A DNA stretch of 64,000 bases from positions 155,916-219,915 of the forward strand of contig BJHL01000005.1 in NCBI GenBank assembly GCA_014192545.1. Direction: 5' to 3'. How positions within the stretch are numbered: position 1 is the stretch's first letter; the number at the start of each line of letters is the position of its first letter. Position numbers and translations under genes: made by a program. This document shows positions 63,785 to 64,000 of the stretch, piece after piece. The notes beneath the pieces were generated by a model that was given only the letters and a program-made list of their open reading frames with translations, had not been told where the DNA came from and made no database searches. Origin of the DNA: Phycisphaerae bacterium. GTDB lineage: Bacteria; Planctomycetota; Phycisphaerae; Phycisphaerales; UBA1924.

Positions 63785-64000
63785 TCATTCTTCTTCATCG
63801 GGGGCAATCGCCCCCGGATGCACGCGGATGCTGAAGGTGCCATCAACATCGATAACAATCGCCCCGCTTTGCATGTCGGCCATCGCCGCGATGCGCTCAA
63901 CGGGAACCGTGCGAACCACGCCCATGTAGCTGGCCAAGTACGTGGTTGGACTATTTGCCTCAATCCACCGTGGTTGCAGGCCCATCGCGGCAAGCCCAAG
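63785..64000 (-). CDS. hypothetical protein, C-terminal part, runs off the window
   Basis: About 71 residues, open from the right edge to a stop at 63785. It reads LGLAAMGLQPRWIEANSPTT, YLASYMGVVRTVPVERIAAM, then GAIVIDVDGTFSIRVHPGAI and ends in Asp-Glu-Glu-Glu. An ATG at 63985 could be the true start, giving 66 residues. No family is recognised. Confidence 0.5.
   Translation of the reverse strand, partial: LGLAAMGLQPRWIEANSPTTYLASYMGVVRTVPVERIAAMADMQSGAIVIDVDGTFSIRVHPGAIAPDEEE

Overview
The window is a GC-rich bacterial chromosome segment. I read it as a Planctomycetota genome, most likely class Phycisphaerae. This is an inference from several features. The 23S-5S rRNA operon has no 16S next to it. 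Two exported proteins carry PEP-CTERM-like tails. The cell has an LPS-type outer membrane (LptD, LpxI, GT-C glycosyltransferases). There are type IV pilus/type II secretion modules, a zinc-ribbon membrane protein with CPKCWYDM, and a hypothetical protein ending in a pseudopilin-like tail. No phage, IS transposase, integron or CRISPR array is visible.

Layout. 1-4.5 kb: end of a pilus operon (pilN end, pilO, PilP-like, pilB) and an Ala/Ser/Lys-rich exported protein. 4.7-16 kb: DUF1444 protein, zinc-ribbon membrane protein, tryptophan 2,3-dioxygenase, a cobalamin-binding sensor with the CarH-type Wx9EH signature but no HTH, a DUF72 protein, a SUKH-like small protein, a poly-C tract that destroys the start of a CAD-type alcohol dehydrogenase, then ybeY, a CBS/CorC protein and a membrane protein. 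16-19.4 kb: gene-poor stretch, PhoD-type phosphatase and FlgM-like anti-sigma factor. 19.4-27.1 kb: lipoprotein, GT-C glycosyltransferase, purH and lptD. 27.7-33.5 kb: a second pilus-like operon (a PilM with a PilN-like extension and two large single-pass membrane proteins). 33.6-37.1 kb: 23S-5S rRNA operon with a sigma70-type promoter, boxA, processing stem and terminator. 37.5-46.2 kb: FGE-like exported protein, GT-C protein, Fur-family regulator, lpxI-tlyA, small proteins, fliA and rpsR. 46.4-49 kb: MauE-like and rhodanese operon, and a DUF1573 protein. 49-64 kb: dusB, a GH37/63-like glycosidase, an RluA-methyltransferase fusion, sseA, cysK, a TIGR01777-type SDR, a PNPOx-like protein, a Tat lipoprotein amidase, asnB and poorly known proteins.

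Genes working together: lpxI, lptD and the two GT-C enzymes belong to outer-membrane glycolipid assembly. The two pilus loci together supply a motor ATPase and inner-membrane platform proteins. fliA and flgM are a sigma28/anti-sigma pair about 26 kb apart. cysK, sseA, the single-domain rhodanese and the MauE-like protein form a loose sulfur/thiol theme.

The most unusual signal is a set of low-complexity repeat elements built from 8-14 bp units. Many are arranged as complementary arms separated by a short centre. They lie between genes but also inside or at the ends of reading frames: an insertion in dusB, the junction of the RluA-methyltransferase fusion, the AsnB C-terminal tail and the 3' end of the gene at 61910. 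A second dispersed hairpin supplies the stop codons and last residues of both tlyA and lpxI. Strand composition also switches from strongly C-rich to G-rich on the + strand across 16-19 kb.
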